Notes under the pieces: model-generated
Databases searched by the model: none
What the model was told of the DNA's origin: nothing
Seen by the model: only the letters and a program-made list of their open reading frames with translations
In this document: positions 33,386 through 41,729 of the stretch, piece by piece
How the letters are laid out: every line of letters starts with the position of its first letter
How positions within the stretch are numbered: the first letter of the stretch is position 1
Program-made: the position numbers and the translations under genes
NCBI RefSeq assembly: GCF_001894805.1
Contig: NZ_BCWX01000003.1
Span: 868,001-932,000, forward strand
DNA: 64,000 bases
Origin: Rhodococcus globerulus NBRC 14531
Lineage (GTDB): Bacteria > Actinomycetota > Actinomycetes > Mycobacteriales > Mycobacteriaceae
Direction of reading: 5' to 3'

Positions 33386-34882
33386 ATGTCAGCATCACAA
33401 TCGGTTTCGGTCATTCACGAGGAGCGATTTCTGCTCGACGGCAAGATGTGGCACTCGGGAGACGGGTCCACATTCGACGTCGTCAATCCGGCGACAGGAG
33501 AAGTGGTCGGCTGCGTCGCCGACGCCACTGCGGGCGATATGGACGCCGCCATCGCCGCGTCCCGTCGGGCGTTCGACACCACCTCGTGGTCGACGGATCT
33601 CGAGTTTCGGCAGCGCTGCCTCCGGCAGCTTCACGAGGCGATCATGTCCGAGGTGGAAGAACTTCGCCACGAACTGGTTACCGAGGTGGGTGCGCCACTC
33701 ATGACTACGTATATGGCACAGCTTGATTGGCCATTGTCTGAGGGGCTCCTGTGGCCTGCCGAAGCTGTCGGTGAGCTGTCGTGGCACCGGCGTCTGCCCG
33801 ATAGTCCTCTGTTGGGGATGACGAGCATGAGGCATGTGTTCAAAGAGTCGGTCGGCGTGGTTGCGGCAATTGTTCCGTGGAACTTTCCGTTCGAAATCTT
33901 GATCAACAAGATCGGGCCGATCCTGGCCACGGGCAACACCGTGGTCGTCAAGGCTGCGTCCGAAACACCGTGGAATGCGACGCGTGTCGGGCGGCTGATC
34001 GCTGAGAAGACCGACATTCCGGCCGGAGTGGTCAATATAATCACCACCAGTGACGTCGCAGTGGCGCAACAGTTGGTCACCGACCCGCGGGTGGACATGA
34101 TCTCGTTCACGGGTTCCACCCGAACGGGACAGCTGATCGCGGAGAAGTCCGCCCCAACGTTCAAGCGGTTGCTGCTCGAACTCGGGGGAAAGAGTGCCGG
34201 AATAATCTTGGACGACGCGGATCTTGGGCTCGCACTTCCGTCGGCCATGTCGGCATGCATGCATGCTGGACAGGGCTGTGCGTTGCCGACACGGTTGCTG
34301 GTGCACCGATCGCGCTACGACGAGGCGATCGTCACGCTCGAACAGGTTTACGCCGCAATTCCTTACGGTGATCCAACTGATCCAGGTGTGTTCTCCGGGC
34401 CGGTTATCAGCGAGAAGCAACGTACCAACATCCTCGACCTCATCAAGCGCGGTGAAGCCGAAGGTGGCCGTCTGATCGTCGGCGGGAAAATACCCGAGGA
34501 CCAGCCCAACGGCTTCTTCATACAACCGACTTTGTTTGCCGACGTGGATAATTCGGCCACGATATCTCAGGCCGAGATCTTTGGTCCGGTGCTGTCTGTG
34601 ACGCCGTTCGACGATGACGCCGATGCGATAAGACTCGCAAACGACAGTGTTTATGGGTTGTCCGGCAATGTCTTCACGTCTTCGCCGGAACGTGCGCTTG
34701 CCATCGCCCGCGGGGTGCGTACCGGTTCATTCATGATCAACGGCGGCATGTTCTACGGGGCAGACTCACCATACGGCGGCTACAAGCACAGCGGCATCGG
34801 TCGGCAAGGCGGAATCGAAGGTCTCGAAACATATCTCGAAACTAAGGCCGTCGCGTCGACGCTGCCGCTGGACATCCCCTGA
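33386..34882 (+). CDS. Aldehyde dehydrogenase (NAD(P)-dependent)
   Basis: 498 aa, second aldehyde dehydrogenase of the region. IVPWNFPFEILINKIGPIL, SFTGSTRTGQLIAEK, LLELGGKSAGIIL (general-base Glu), CMHAGQGCALPTRLLV (nucleophilic Cys) and YGGYKHSGIGRQGG are all present. GAGAGGA precedes ATG 33386. It differs from the enzyme at 15968 in most variable regions and may act on a different aldehyde. It is transcribed divergently from the TetR gene and is followed by a mycofactocin-type SDR 51 nt on. Confidence 0.9.
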   Translation: MSASQSVSVIHEERFLLDGKMWHSGDGSTFDVVNPATGEVVGCVADATAGDMDAAIAASRRAFDTTSWSTDLEFRQRCLRQLHEAIMSEVEELRHELVTEVGAPLMTTYMAQLDWPLSEGLLWPAEAVGELSWHRRLPDSPLLGMTSMRHVFKESVGVVAAIVPWNFPFEILINKIGPILATGNTVVVKAASETPWNATRVGRLIAEKTDIPAGVVNIITTSDVAVAQQLVTDPRVDMISFTGSTRTGQLIAEKSAPTFKRLLLELGGKSAGIILDDADLGLALPSAMSACMHAGQGCALPTRLLVHRSRYDEAIVTLEQVYAAIPYGDPTDPGVFSGPVISEKQRTNILDLIKRGEAEGGRLIVGGKIPEDQPNGFFIQPTLFADVDNSATISQAEIFGPVLSVTPFDDDADAIRLANDSVYGLSGNVFTSSPERALAIARGVRTGSFMINGGMFYGADSPYGGYKHSGIGRQGGIEGLETYLETKAVASTLPLDIP

Positions 34883-34933
34883 TCAATCAAGCACATCCAT
34901 TCATCGACGATCAACACTGAACGAGGAGAAATC

Positions 34934-35800
34934 ATGACAGGACGTGTCGAAGGCAAGGTCGCCTTTATCACCGGTGCGGCACGAGGCCAGGGTAGGAGCC
35001 ACGCGGTGCGGCTGGCTGAAGAGGGCGCCGACATAATTGCGATCGATATTTGCGCACAGATCGAGTCGAATCCGTATCCGCTTGCGACAGAGGAAGATCT
35101 GGCAGAGACCGCTGCACTGGTCGAGAAGCTGGGTCGTCGGATCGTGACGGTCAAGGCCGACGTTCGAGACCGATCCCAGCTCAAATCGGCGCTCGATGAG
35201 GGACTCGCGATTCTGGGTCATGTTGACATCGTTGTGGCCAACGCCGGTATCTTGCCGATGGCGATGGGTGATCCCCACGCATCCGACTTTGTCGACGCAG
35301 TTGATGTTGACCTCGTAGGTGTGATGAACACCGTTGCGGTGGCAATGCCGCATCTGGGCCGCAATGGGTCGGTGGTGATCACCGGATCGACTGCGGCGAT
35401 GATGCCCAACACTACGGATAATCCGAGCATGGGACCGGGCTCAGCGGGATACGGTTGGTCGAAGAAGATTCTGATGGGCTACACGGAGCAACTCGCACTG
35501 CACCTGGCTCCGGAATTCATTCGTGTCAATTGTATTCATCCCACAAACTGCAACACGCACCTACTGCACAACGACGGTCTCTACTCCATGTTCCGTCCGG
35601 ATCTCGAGCACCCAACGCGTGAGGACGTGGAGCCTGCCTTTACAACGTTCCAGGCGATGCCTATTCCCTACGTCGAACCGGCCGACATCTCTAATGCGGT
35701 GCTGTACTTCGCCTCTGACGAGTCCCGGTATGTCACCGGTCAGCAGTTGAGGGTTGATGCAGGTTCGCTGCTCAAGGCACCGGGTGGGCCTTCCAACTAA
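34934..35800 (+). CDS. Mycofactocin-coupled-type SDR oxidoreductase
   Basis: 288 aa. The N-terminus GRVEGKVAFITGAARGQG, the insert after the second strand (AIDICAQIESNPYPLATEED-like) and SAGYGWSKK (catalytic Tyr and Lys) match the SDR subfamily that retains a tightly bound nicotinamide and is re-oxidised by the peptide cofactor mycofactocin. That property is known for the family, not shown here. With the aldehyde dehydrogenase upstream it could oxidise an alcohol through the aldehyde to the acid. No mycofactocin biosynthesis gene is in the window. AACGAGGAGAAATC gives a good ribosome site. Confidence 0.85.
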   Translation: MTGRVEGKVAFITGAARGQGRSHAVRLAEEGADIIAIDICAQIESNPYPLATEEDLAETAALVEKLGRRIVTVKADVRDRSQLKSALDEGLAILGHVDIVVANAGILPMAMGDPHASDFVDAVDVDLVGVMNTVAVAMPHLGRNGSVVITGSTAAMMPNTTDNPSMGPGSAGYGWSKKILMGYTEQLALHLAPEFIRVNCIHPTNCNTHLLHNDGLYSMFRPDLEHPTREDVEPAFTTFQAMPIPYVEPADISNAVLYFASDESRYVTGQQLRVDAGSLLKAPGGPSN

Positions 35801-36014
35801 CCGGCGAATGGGTGGCTGACGCCAGTCGGCGGTCCACGTGCGTCCTGTGCGAAGGCGACCAGCAGAACCCAGACATCAACGATGGACGGTTGCAGATGCA
35901 AGATGATTCTCTGGCTCAACTCGCGGATGCTCTGGGGGAGGCTGAGTCGCACTTGCAGCGGAGCGTATTCCACTCGCTGTGACATCCAACAATACGGGAG
36001 GATCTGGCCGCTGA

Positions 36015-36843
36015 GGGATCGAGCACTTTTTGCTGGTGGGAGGCGGCGTCGGAGGCATCGCGCGGGAGTTGGGATTTCTTCTCGGACCCAAGACGAGTAG
36101 ATGAGTGTGGCGCAATCACTACTCGATTCCGGGCGCCTCTTCGGCACGTCTTCCTGTTCCACTGTGGCCGCGCAAATCGCCAGTGGGGCAAGCTTGCTGG
36201 ACCTCTACTATGTGCACAGAGGAGGCAAGTGAGATCGAGTCGGGCGCCGAGATGGATCAGCTGATGAAGGTTTTCGCCCACGGTCTCGTCGACGCGGCCG
36301 CGTCGCCTCGCGGCCGACTCGTGCGGATCGGCGCTTCGGCATTGAGGGCTCCCACAGTCAGCGAAGTCGTGCGCAGGTCAGTCATCGAAGCTCGCCTTCC
36401 CTTGCACGATTGGCCGAATCGGTTGCTGATGATCACGGCGATCGATGTGCAGTTCGGGGGAGCTCGTAGTGTTCGAGGGGGATCAGGGGACTTCGCTTGT
36501 TGCTGCCTTCGCGGCGAGTTGTGCCGTTCCAGGGGTGTGGCCGTCAGTGACGATCGATAGGCATCGGTATGTGGACAGGGGAATGCAAAGCACTGCGAAC
36601 ACCGTCTTGGCCAGTGACTGCAGCGGTGTCGTAGTCCTCTGCCCGTCTGCCGAACCAGGGCCATACCTCTTGGGAGGCAGCCTACTCGAGGAGATCGCAT
36701 CGATGACCGAGTCCAGTCTGATGCCGATTTTTGTTGATGCCGCGGCCGTTGCAGCCTTCGGTTCGAACCCTTATCGCCCGCGGCGCGGGCGCCGGCTGCT
36801 GTCGCCGGACGCGAACAGGGATAACGATCCGCCGCGGGGCTAG
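36015..36843 (+). pseudogene. Frameshifted patatin-like phospholipase remnant
   Basis: Three reading frames in succession give a patatin-family protein. 36015-36092 reads LLVGGGVGGIARELGFLLG (oxyanion loop) and ends at a stop. Near 36138 another frame reads LFGTSSCSTVAAQIASGASLLDLY. From about 36230 a third reads TVSEVVRRSVIEARLPLHDWP up to ITAIDV. After about 36460 the frame shifts again to AAFAASCAVPGVWPSVTI and SNPYRPRRGR, ending at 36843. The nucleophile motif GTSAG has become GTSSC and the catalytic DGG/DGA has become DRG. Several frameshifts plus loss of both active-site motifs mean it is dead. It marks an old, decaying insertion between the catabolic and carrier-protein clusters. Confidence 0.8.
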
Positions 36844-37682
36844 CAACATCTCTGAGTATTCCGATCTGAGTACCAGGATCTGTGCTGGACAGATGCGCCG
36901 CCTGTCCGAGAAGCCTGAAGTGAAGGCTCCGTTGGCTGGGGTACGGAGTGCATCTTCCGCATGTGCGGCGACCTGCCTTGGTGCAGTGGTCGTAGTTCGG
37001 TAGTTCGGGAATCGCAATGTTCGCGGAGCTCCTGACCTGCAATGGAGGCTATGCGGACAGCCTGTTTCGACACCGAAAACGACGGCCGCTAGAAGACAAG
37101 GAATTGCAGTCCATGTTCGACACCATTTAGTCGATTGGTGGCGAACTCCCACCCTCCCAAAATGTCGCCCCCACCAAACCGGTCGGAGTGCTCCTCCAAC
37201 GTACGCCGCGAGGAACCCGACGCGGATCCGCAACGCCGGCCCCGGACCGTCAATTGGGGAGGGTAGCTAGAATTGGCTAAGGATCGGACGCTGGCGTCCA
37301 AAGCCATCAAACGCGCGCAGTGAAACTGCATCCGAGGGACGGCTATTCGGGAGCAATTCCGCTAAACAGTGCACGATCGTCCTCGCTGCGGCTTTTCGCG
37401 AATGCATGAAGAGCGACCCAGGTGGGAAGATTCCCTACCTCTTCCACGGGAAGGGCGCGTGGTCGCGACAACGGGATCCTGCGAAATGTGGCCCGATCCC
37501 GTAACTTCCGGTGGACAATCCGAACAAATAAGGGGACGTCCAATTTGTCCGGGGTCGCAATCTGGTTGCGCCGGTCCGAATGGCGCTCGGGTCGGTGACC
37601 TGGACAGTTGGTGGGATGTATCTCCCATTTGTGTGGATCTAATCGTGTCACGGAAGTGGTATTGGCCTATATTGGGCTTTTG
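36844..37682. other. Gene-poor stretch with no recognised gene
   Basis: About 840 nt without a convincing coding sequence. A minus-strand frame at 37343-37651 (102 aa, ending VEEVGNLPTWVALHAFAKS and a short tail) and a plus-strand 37-aa frame near 37018-37131 look somewhat protein-like but match nothing I know. They may be debris of former genes. An imperfect long-range inverted repeat, ACCCTCCCAA (about 37154) and TTGGGGAGGGT (about 37254), is present. I see no insertion-sequence ends. Confidence 0.5.
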
Positions 37683-37703
37683 AAACAAACTCAGAGTATG
37701 TTT
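37683..37703. promoter_or_regulatory. 21-bp operator-like palindrome B (carrier-protein operon)
   Basis: AAACAAACT-CAG-AGTATGTTT, a 9-3-9 near-palindrome in which 8 of 9 pairs match. It has the same layout as the sites at 48920 and 62623, and where the inner pair differs (T/A instead of C/G) both arms change together, which supports selection for symmetry. It lies 188 nt before the first gene of the carrier-protein operon. The right arm contains TATGTT, a possible -10 element, so a bound protein would block or position RNA polymerase. Confidence 0.7.
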
Positions 37704-37890
37704 ATCCCGTAACTAAATGTCCGATGGTCTGATCTTGCCGACCTGCTCGACGTTGCGGTATGTTCTTCCAGTAGCTGAACAATTGCTGCAACCTGTCGAT
37801 CGGTCAGGGAAGCTCGATTGTTCGAGACGAAGTCGGTGTACCGGGCGGGGTAGGGGGTCGCCCGGTCCATCGATGAAAGGGGTATCGAAG

Positions 37891-38364
37891 ATGGGTGAAT
37901 CTGTACCGTCGGGGACTTCGGCAGTTTCGGCTGTTTCGTCAGCAACATTCGATGGGACCCCCCGGATCGGCTGCGACGTCGTCAATGTCGTGGATGTCAG
38001 TCGAAGTATCGATCTGTTCGGGAGCCGATACCTCGAGCGGACGTTCACCGCACGCGAGTTGGAGATCTGCAGCGGGGCTGCCAGGGATCAGCGACTCGCG
38101 GCGCGCTTTGCCGCGAAGGAAGCAGTGGTCAAGGTTCTCCGGCCCGCGGACACAGCAATTCCGTGGAATTCCATCGAGATTACGCGTGAGCTGTGGGGGG
38201 GATGTGGGGTAGAGCTTTTCGGCGAAGCAGCAAAACTTGCTGTGGCGCAGGATCTTCAGGATTTTCAAGTGTCTATTTCGCATGAGGCCGACGTCGCTAT
38301 CGCCATGGTGATTGCCATGCATCGCGGCCGTTCGCAACAAACAGAAGGACTAAGTCACCGATGA
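37891..38364 (+). CDS. Holo-ACP synthase-like 4'-phosphopantetheinyl transferase
   Basis: 157 aa from ATG 37891, with AAAGGGG 9 nt upstream; earlier in-frame starts at 37873 and 37717 add residues with no family features. It has the AcpS signatures RIGCDVVNV (Asp29, Mg2+ ligand) and RFAAKEAVVKVL (Glu77 and Lys), then WNSIEITRE and VSISHEADVAIAMV. It transfers phosphopantetheine from CoA to a carrier-protein Ser. Its stop overlaps the carrier-protein start (ATGA), so it is very likely dedicated to that partner rather than the housekeeping enzyme. First gene of a six-gene operon. Confidence 0.88.
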   Translation: MGESVPSGTSAVSAVSSATFDGTPRIGCDVVNVVDVSRSIDLFGSRYLERTFTARELEICSGAARDQRLAARFAAKEAVVKVLRPADTAIPWNSIEITRELWGGCGVELFGEAAKLAVAQDLQDFQVSISHEADVAIAMVIAMHRGRSQQTEGLSHR

Positions 38365-38603
38365 GTGATCAGGCAATTCGCAAAGTGCTCATGGAGCATG
38401 GTCGGCTTGCAGTCGACGTCGGCACAATCGACATCGACGCCGATCTGTACGCGTTGGGTTTGACCTCCCATGCGAGTGTCAATGTGATGCTGGCGCTGGA
38501 AGATTCGTTCGATATCGAATTCCCGGACGAGTTGCTCCGGAAGAGCACTTTTGCCAGCGTCAGGGCGATCGAGAGTGCGTTGATCGGCCTGGGTGAAGCG
38601 TGA
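38361..38603 (+). CDS. Acyl/aminoacyl carrier protein
   Basis: 80-aa stand-alone carrier protein with four-helix ACP features. The attachment motif is LYALGLTSHASVNVM, where Ser36 takes the phosphopantetheine arm; Thr35 replaces the usual Asp of DSL, a deviation seen in carriers of non-fatty-acid pathways. Helix III is IEFPDELLRKSTFASVRAIE. It overlaps the transferase upstream and the dehydrogenase downstream by 4 nt (ATGA, GTGA). The amino acid:carrier protein ligase two genes on is the likely source of its cargo. Confidence 0.9.
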   Translation: MSDQAIRKVLMEHGRLAVDVGTIDIDADLYALGLTSHASVNVMLALEDSFDIEFPDELLRKSTFASVRAIESALIGLGEA

Positions 38604-39790
38604 GCATTCCGCATCCCGACGTTATTGTCGAGCCCGCCCTCGATCGGGCACGCCGTGTCGCAGACGAAGTTGCTGCCGTGTGGGCGGCCGAGGTGGACGA
38701 AGACTCTCGATTCCCCGTCGAGGCGGTTGCTGCGATGCGCGAGCAGCGTCTGCTCTCTGTCGCCGTTCCCGCCGAGCTCGGTGGCGACGGCTTGTCCTTG
38801 CGTGAGGTTGCCACCATCGCGCGGATCATCGGATCACGCTGTGCGTCCAGCGGAATGATCTTTGCGATGCATCAGACGCAGATCTACTCCCTGGTCAAGC
38901 ACGGCAACACCGAGGCGCTGCGGGCGTTCGTGGTCGAATCCGTCGAAAAGCAGTTGCTGCTCGCATCGGCAACAACGGAGTTGGGAATCGGCGGCGACGT
39001 CAGCCGAAGTTACTGCGCTGTAGAGGATCTCGGTGGCCATCTGCTGCTGATCAAGAACGCGCCGGTGATCTCGTACGGCGAGCATGCAGACGCGATTCTG
39101 GTCACCGCCCGACGTTCGCCGGAAAGTCAGCCGAACGATCAGGTTCTTGTTGTCTGTCGCAGCGGGGATCTCACACTGGAAAGGACTGCCGAATGGAACG
39201 CATTCGGGTTGCGGGGAACATGCAGCCTCGGGTACATCCTGCGGGCGACGTCCACGCCGGACATGATGATCGATACTCCGTACGCCGACATTTCCACCAA
39301 CACGATGTTGCCAGTGTCGCACGTCGTGTGGAGTTCGGTGTGGCTCGGCATCGCTGACGCGGCACTCGACAAGGCGCGCAAGTACGTGCGCGCCGCGGCG
39401 CGCAAGCAGCCGGGAGTCTCGTCGCCGGCAGCGCTTCGTCTGGCTGAAACAGCGTCCACTGCTCAACAATTCGCGGACTTGGTTGACGCATCCGCCAGTC
39501 GCTACGACCGCGCCGTCTGCGCTCGCGGCGAACTGGATGGGGCGACGACAACCGACAGTGTCGGGTTCTCGCTGTCGATGAACAACCTGAAGGTCGCCAC
39601 ATCGAGATCTGTGGTGGAGATTGTCGGTCAGACGATGTTGATCTGCGGTATCTCCGGGTACCGAGAAGACAGTGAGTTCTCGCTCGGGCGTCATCTCCGT
39701 GATGCCCACGGGGCTGCCGTGATGGTGAACAACGATCGCATCATGGCTGGGTCCGCTCAAATGGCCATCGGATACCAAGGAACAATGTGA
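38600..39790 (+). CDS. Acyl-CoA dehydrogenase-like flavoprotein acting on a carrier-bound substrate (inferred)
   Basis: 396 aa from GTG 38600 (GTGA overlap). FAD-dependent dehydrogenase fold: VAAMREQRLLSVAVPAELGG, LASATTELGIGGDV, and C-terminal REDSEFSLGRHLRDAHGAAVMVNNDR. Family members in carrier-protein clusters oxidise acyl or aminoacyl groups tethered to phosphopantetheine instead of CoA. Position next to carrier and aminoacyl ligase genes supports that here: it could dehydrogenate an aminoacyl-carrier. Overlaps the ligase gene by 4 nt. The reaction itself is inference. Confidence 0.85.
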   Translation: MSIPHPDVIVEPALDRARRVADEVAAVWAAEVDEDSRFPVEAVAAMREQRLLSVAVPAELGGDGLSLREVATIARIIGSRCASSGMIFAMHQTQIYSLVKHGNTEALRAFVVESVEKQLLLASATTELGIGGDVSRSYCAVEDLGGHLLLIKNAPVISYGEHADAILVTARRSPESQPNDQVLVVCRSGDLTLERTAEWNAFGLRGTCSLGYILRATSTPDMMIDTPYADISTNTMLPVSHVVWSSVWLGIADAALDKARKYVRAAARKQPGVSSPAALRLAETASTAQQFADLVDASASRYDRAVCARGELDGATTTDSVGFSLSMNNLKVATSRSVVEIVGQTMLICGISGYREDSEFSLGRHLRDAHGAAVMVNNDRIMAGSAQMAIGYQGTM

Positions 39791-40743
39791 CTACCGACTT
39801 CGTGAACGCCGAGACCGATTCCACCCCTTCCGAACTCGATCTCGCCAGGGCCGAGTTTCAGCGTGAATTGCTGAGTGCGGGAATTCTCATCGAGACAAAT
39901 GTCCTAGGTCTTTACGGACGTTCCGGGTTGTTCGAGGACATCATCGACGGAATCGACCGCGTGGTCGTTGCTGCGGGTCCCGGATCCGCAGCAACGCGTC
40001 TGCGCTTTCCACCGGTGTTTCCTCGCACGAGTTTCGAGCGCACCGATTACATCGCGTCGTTCCCCAACTTGACCGGTGCCATCAATACTTTCAACGGAAG
40101 CAATCGTGATCACTCACAGTTGCTCGCAGATCGCGCCAACGGTGAATCGTGGGATCGCTATCTCGAACCGACCGAGACGATGTTGGTGTCGGCCGCGTGC
40201 CACCCCGCCTACGCTCAGTACACGGGTGAGTTGCCCGAAGGCGGAGTGCTTCTTGATATCTACGGATTCTGCTTTCGGCACGAACCGGCCATCGATCCAG
40301 CCCGTATGCAGGCGTTCCGCATGCACGAGTTCGTGACGATCGGCGACGCCGACGCCGCTGCAGCTCACCGCAAAAAGTGGATCGAACGCGGAATGGGAGT
40401 CTTGGGCGACCTCGGCCTCGATGCCACGCCGGTCATTGCCAACGATCCGTTCTTCGGAAGGGCGGGCCGGATGTTGGCGGCCAACCAACGCGATGAAAAC
40501 CTGAAGACGGAGTTGACAGTTCGGTTGTACGGCGATCTCGACGAGGGCACGGCAATCGTGTCATCCAACAACCACCTCGATCACTTCGGCAAGACATTCG
40601 ACATCACTACCGCCAACGGGGAGGTTGCGCACAGTTCCTGCGTCGGTTTCGGAATGGAGCGAATCGCTCTGTCTCTCTTGCGAACACACGGTCTTGACAT
40701 TGCTGCCTGGCCAGGCGGCGTCCGTGGACATATGGGTTTGTGA
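39787..40743 (+). CDS. Amino acid:[carrier protein] ligase (class II aaRS-like)
   Basis: 318 aa, far shorter than a seryl-tRNA synthetase and without its N-terminal tRNA-binding arm. The class II catalytic core is visible: motif 2 with FCFRHEP (R164, E166) and the following MQAFRMHEFVTIG, and motif 3 in CVGFGMERIALSLL (R292). C138, E181 and C285 are placed as the Cys-Glu-Cys zinc site of atypical SerRS and of the characterised Bradyrhizobium aa:CP ligases, where zinc binds the amino group of a small amino acid. Those enzymes adenylate glycine or alanine and load a carrier protein, not tRNA. The amino acid used here is not known. GTG start overlaps the dehydrogenase (GTGA). Confidence 0.9.
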   Translation: MTTDFVNAETDSTPSELDLARAEFQRELLSAGILIETNVLGLYGRSGLFEDIIDGIDRVVVAAGPGSAATRLRFPPVFPRTSFERTDYIASFPNLTGAINTFNGSNRDHSQLLADRANGESWDRYLEPTETMLVSAACHPAYAQYTGELPEGGVLLDIYGFCFRHEPAIDPARMQAFRMHEFVTIGDADAAAAHRKKWIERGMGVLGDLGLDATPVIANDPFFGRAGRMLAANQRDENLKTELTVRLYGDLDEGTAIVSSNNHLDHFGKTFDITTANGEVAHSSCVGFGMERIALSLLRTHGLDIAAWPGGVRGHMGL

Positions 40744-41729
40744 TGGCCAGACTCCTCGATATCACCCCTGATCGCTACAACTCACATGCCGTGCATCACG
40801 AGGACCGGGTGTGGGCGCAGACGAACTGTTACCTGGATCTCTGGATCGAGGTTCTGCATTCGCTCGGCCTCGACCCGGTTCCCGCCATGGCATGTGCGTT
40901 TGCGTCACGGTTCGACGGTGCTCAGTGGACGTTCCTCAAGTTCAAGGCCGAGGATATCTTTGCGCTCTACGGGATCGACGTTGCCGAGATGAACGTCTGG
41001 CGCGCGCCACTGATACACGTCGAGGACAACCTCGAGGCAGGAATGTTGTCTACGGTGGAGGTCGACGGTTACTGGCTGCCGGACACATTGGGTACGAGTT
41101 ACCATGAGACGCATACCAAGACAACAATTGTCCCCAACCGGATCGATCGAGTAGCGGGAGAACTCGAGTACTTCCACAACAGTGGATATTATGTACTTCG
41201 GGGCGACGATTTTTCCGGGGTGTTCGATCTCGATCGTTCGAGCATCCCGCCTTTCGTTCCTTACGTCGAGCAGGTCCGTCTTTCGCCCGTTCACGAGATG
41301 AACGCGGGAAACATCGCAGAAGTAGCTCGTCGGAACGCGGCAGTTCGGCCTCCGGGAAATCCGGTACGCGAGCTGGGGCGCAGGGTCGTCGAGGATTCGG
41401 AGTGGATCCGCACAGCCGGCATGGAGGCATTCCATCTGTGGTCGTTCGGGTTGCTGAGGCAGTGCGGCGCCAGCGCTGAACTTGCCGGCGATGTCAGCGA
41501 ATTTCTCGATGCGTCAGGGTTTTCCGGTACAGCGCAGGCGGCGGCGGGGTTCCGCAGTGTCGCTGCGGGCGCCAAGAGTGTGCAATTTCAGATGGCGCGT
41601 GCGGCGAGGGGGCGCGTTGTGGATCCCCGTGATCAACTCGACGAGATGGCGGTGTCCTGGACACAGTCCATGGACATCATCACCTCCATTGTCGGAGTTG
41701 ATTCCCAGCGACATCTCAGGTTGGTGTGA
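40743..41729 (+). CDS. DUF1839 family protein
   Basis: 328 aa from ATG 40743, overlapping the ligase stop by 1 nt (TGATG). It begins LLDITPDRYNSHAVHHEDRVWAQ and has NCYLDLWIEVLHSLGLDP, FASRFDGAQWTFLKFKAEDI, TSYHETHTKTTIVPN and LEYFHNSGYYVLRGDDF. This is the DUF1839 pattern, a family repeatedly found beside aa:CP ligase and carrier-protein genes; its role is unknown. No signal peptide or membrane span is seen, so it is cytosolic. The conserved Cys/His/Asp residues in the first half (NCYLDLW, HETHTK) would suit a transferase that takes the aminoacyl group from the carrier, which is only a guess. Confidence 0.85.
   Translation: MARLLDITPDRYNSHAVHHEDRVWAQTNCYLDLWIEVLHSLGLDPVPAMACAFASRFDGAQWTFLKFKAEDIFALYGIDVAEMNVWRAPLIHVEDNLEAGMLSTVEVDGYWLPDTLGTSYHETHTKTTIVPNRIDRVAGELEYFHNSGYYVLRGDDFSGVFDLDRSSIPPFVPYVEQVRLSPVHEMNAGNIAEVARRNAAVRPPGNPVRELGRRVVEDSEWIRTAGMEAFHLWSFGLLRQCGASAELAGDVSEFLDASGFSGTAQAAAGFRSVAAGAKSVQFQMARAARGRVVDPRDQLDEMAVSWTQSMDIITSIVGVDSQRHLRLV

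Noticed and set aside
36257-37042. 261-codon minus-strand frame over the patatin remnant
   Set aside because: The plus strand carries recognisable patatin segments; the minus translation is low-complexity and Arg/Ser-rich.
37691-37870. 59-codon minus frame with a helix-like segment (SLTDRQVAAIVQLLEEH)
   Set aside because: It would run into the operator and promoter of the carrier-protein operon, has no clear ribosome site and resembles no family I can name.
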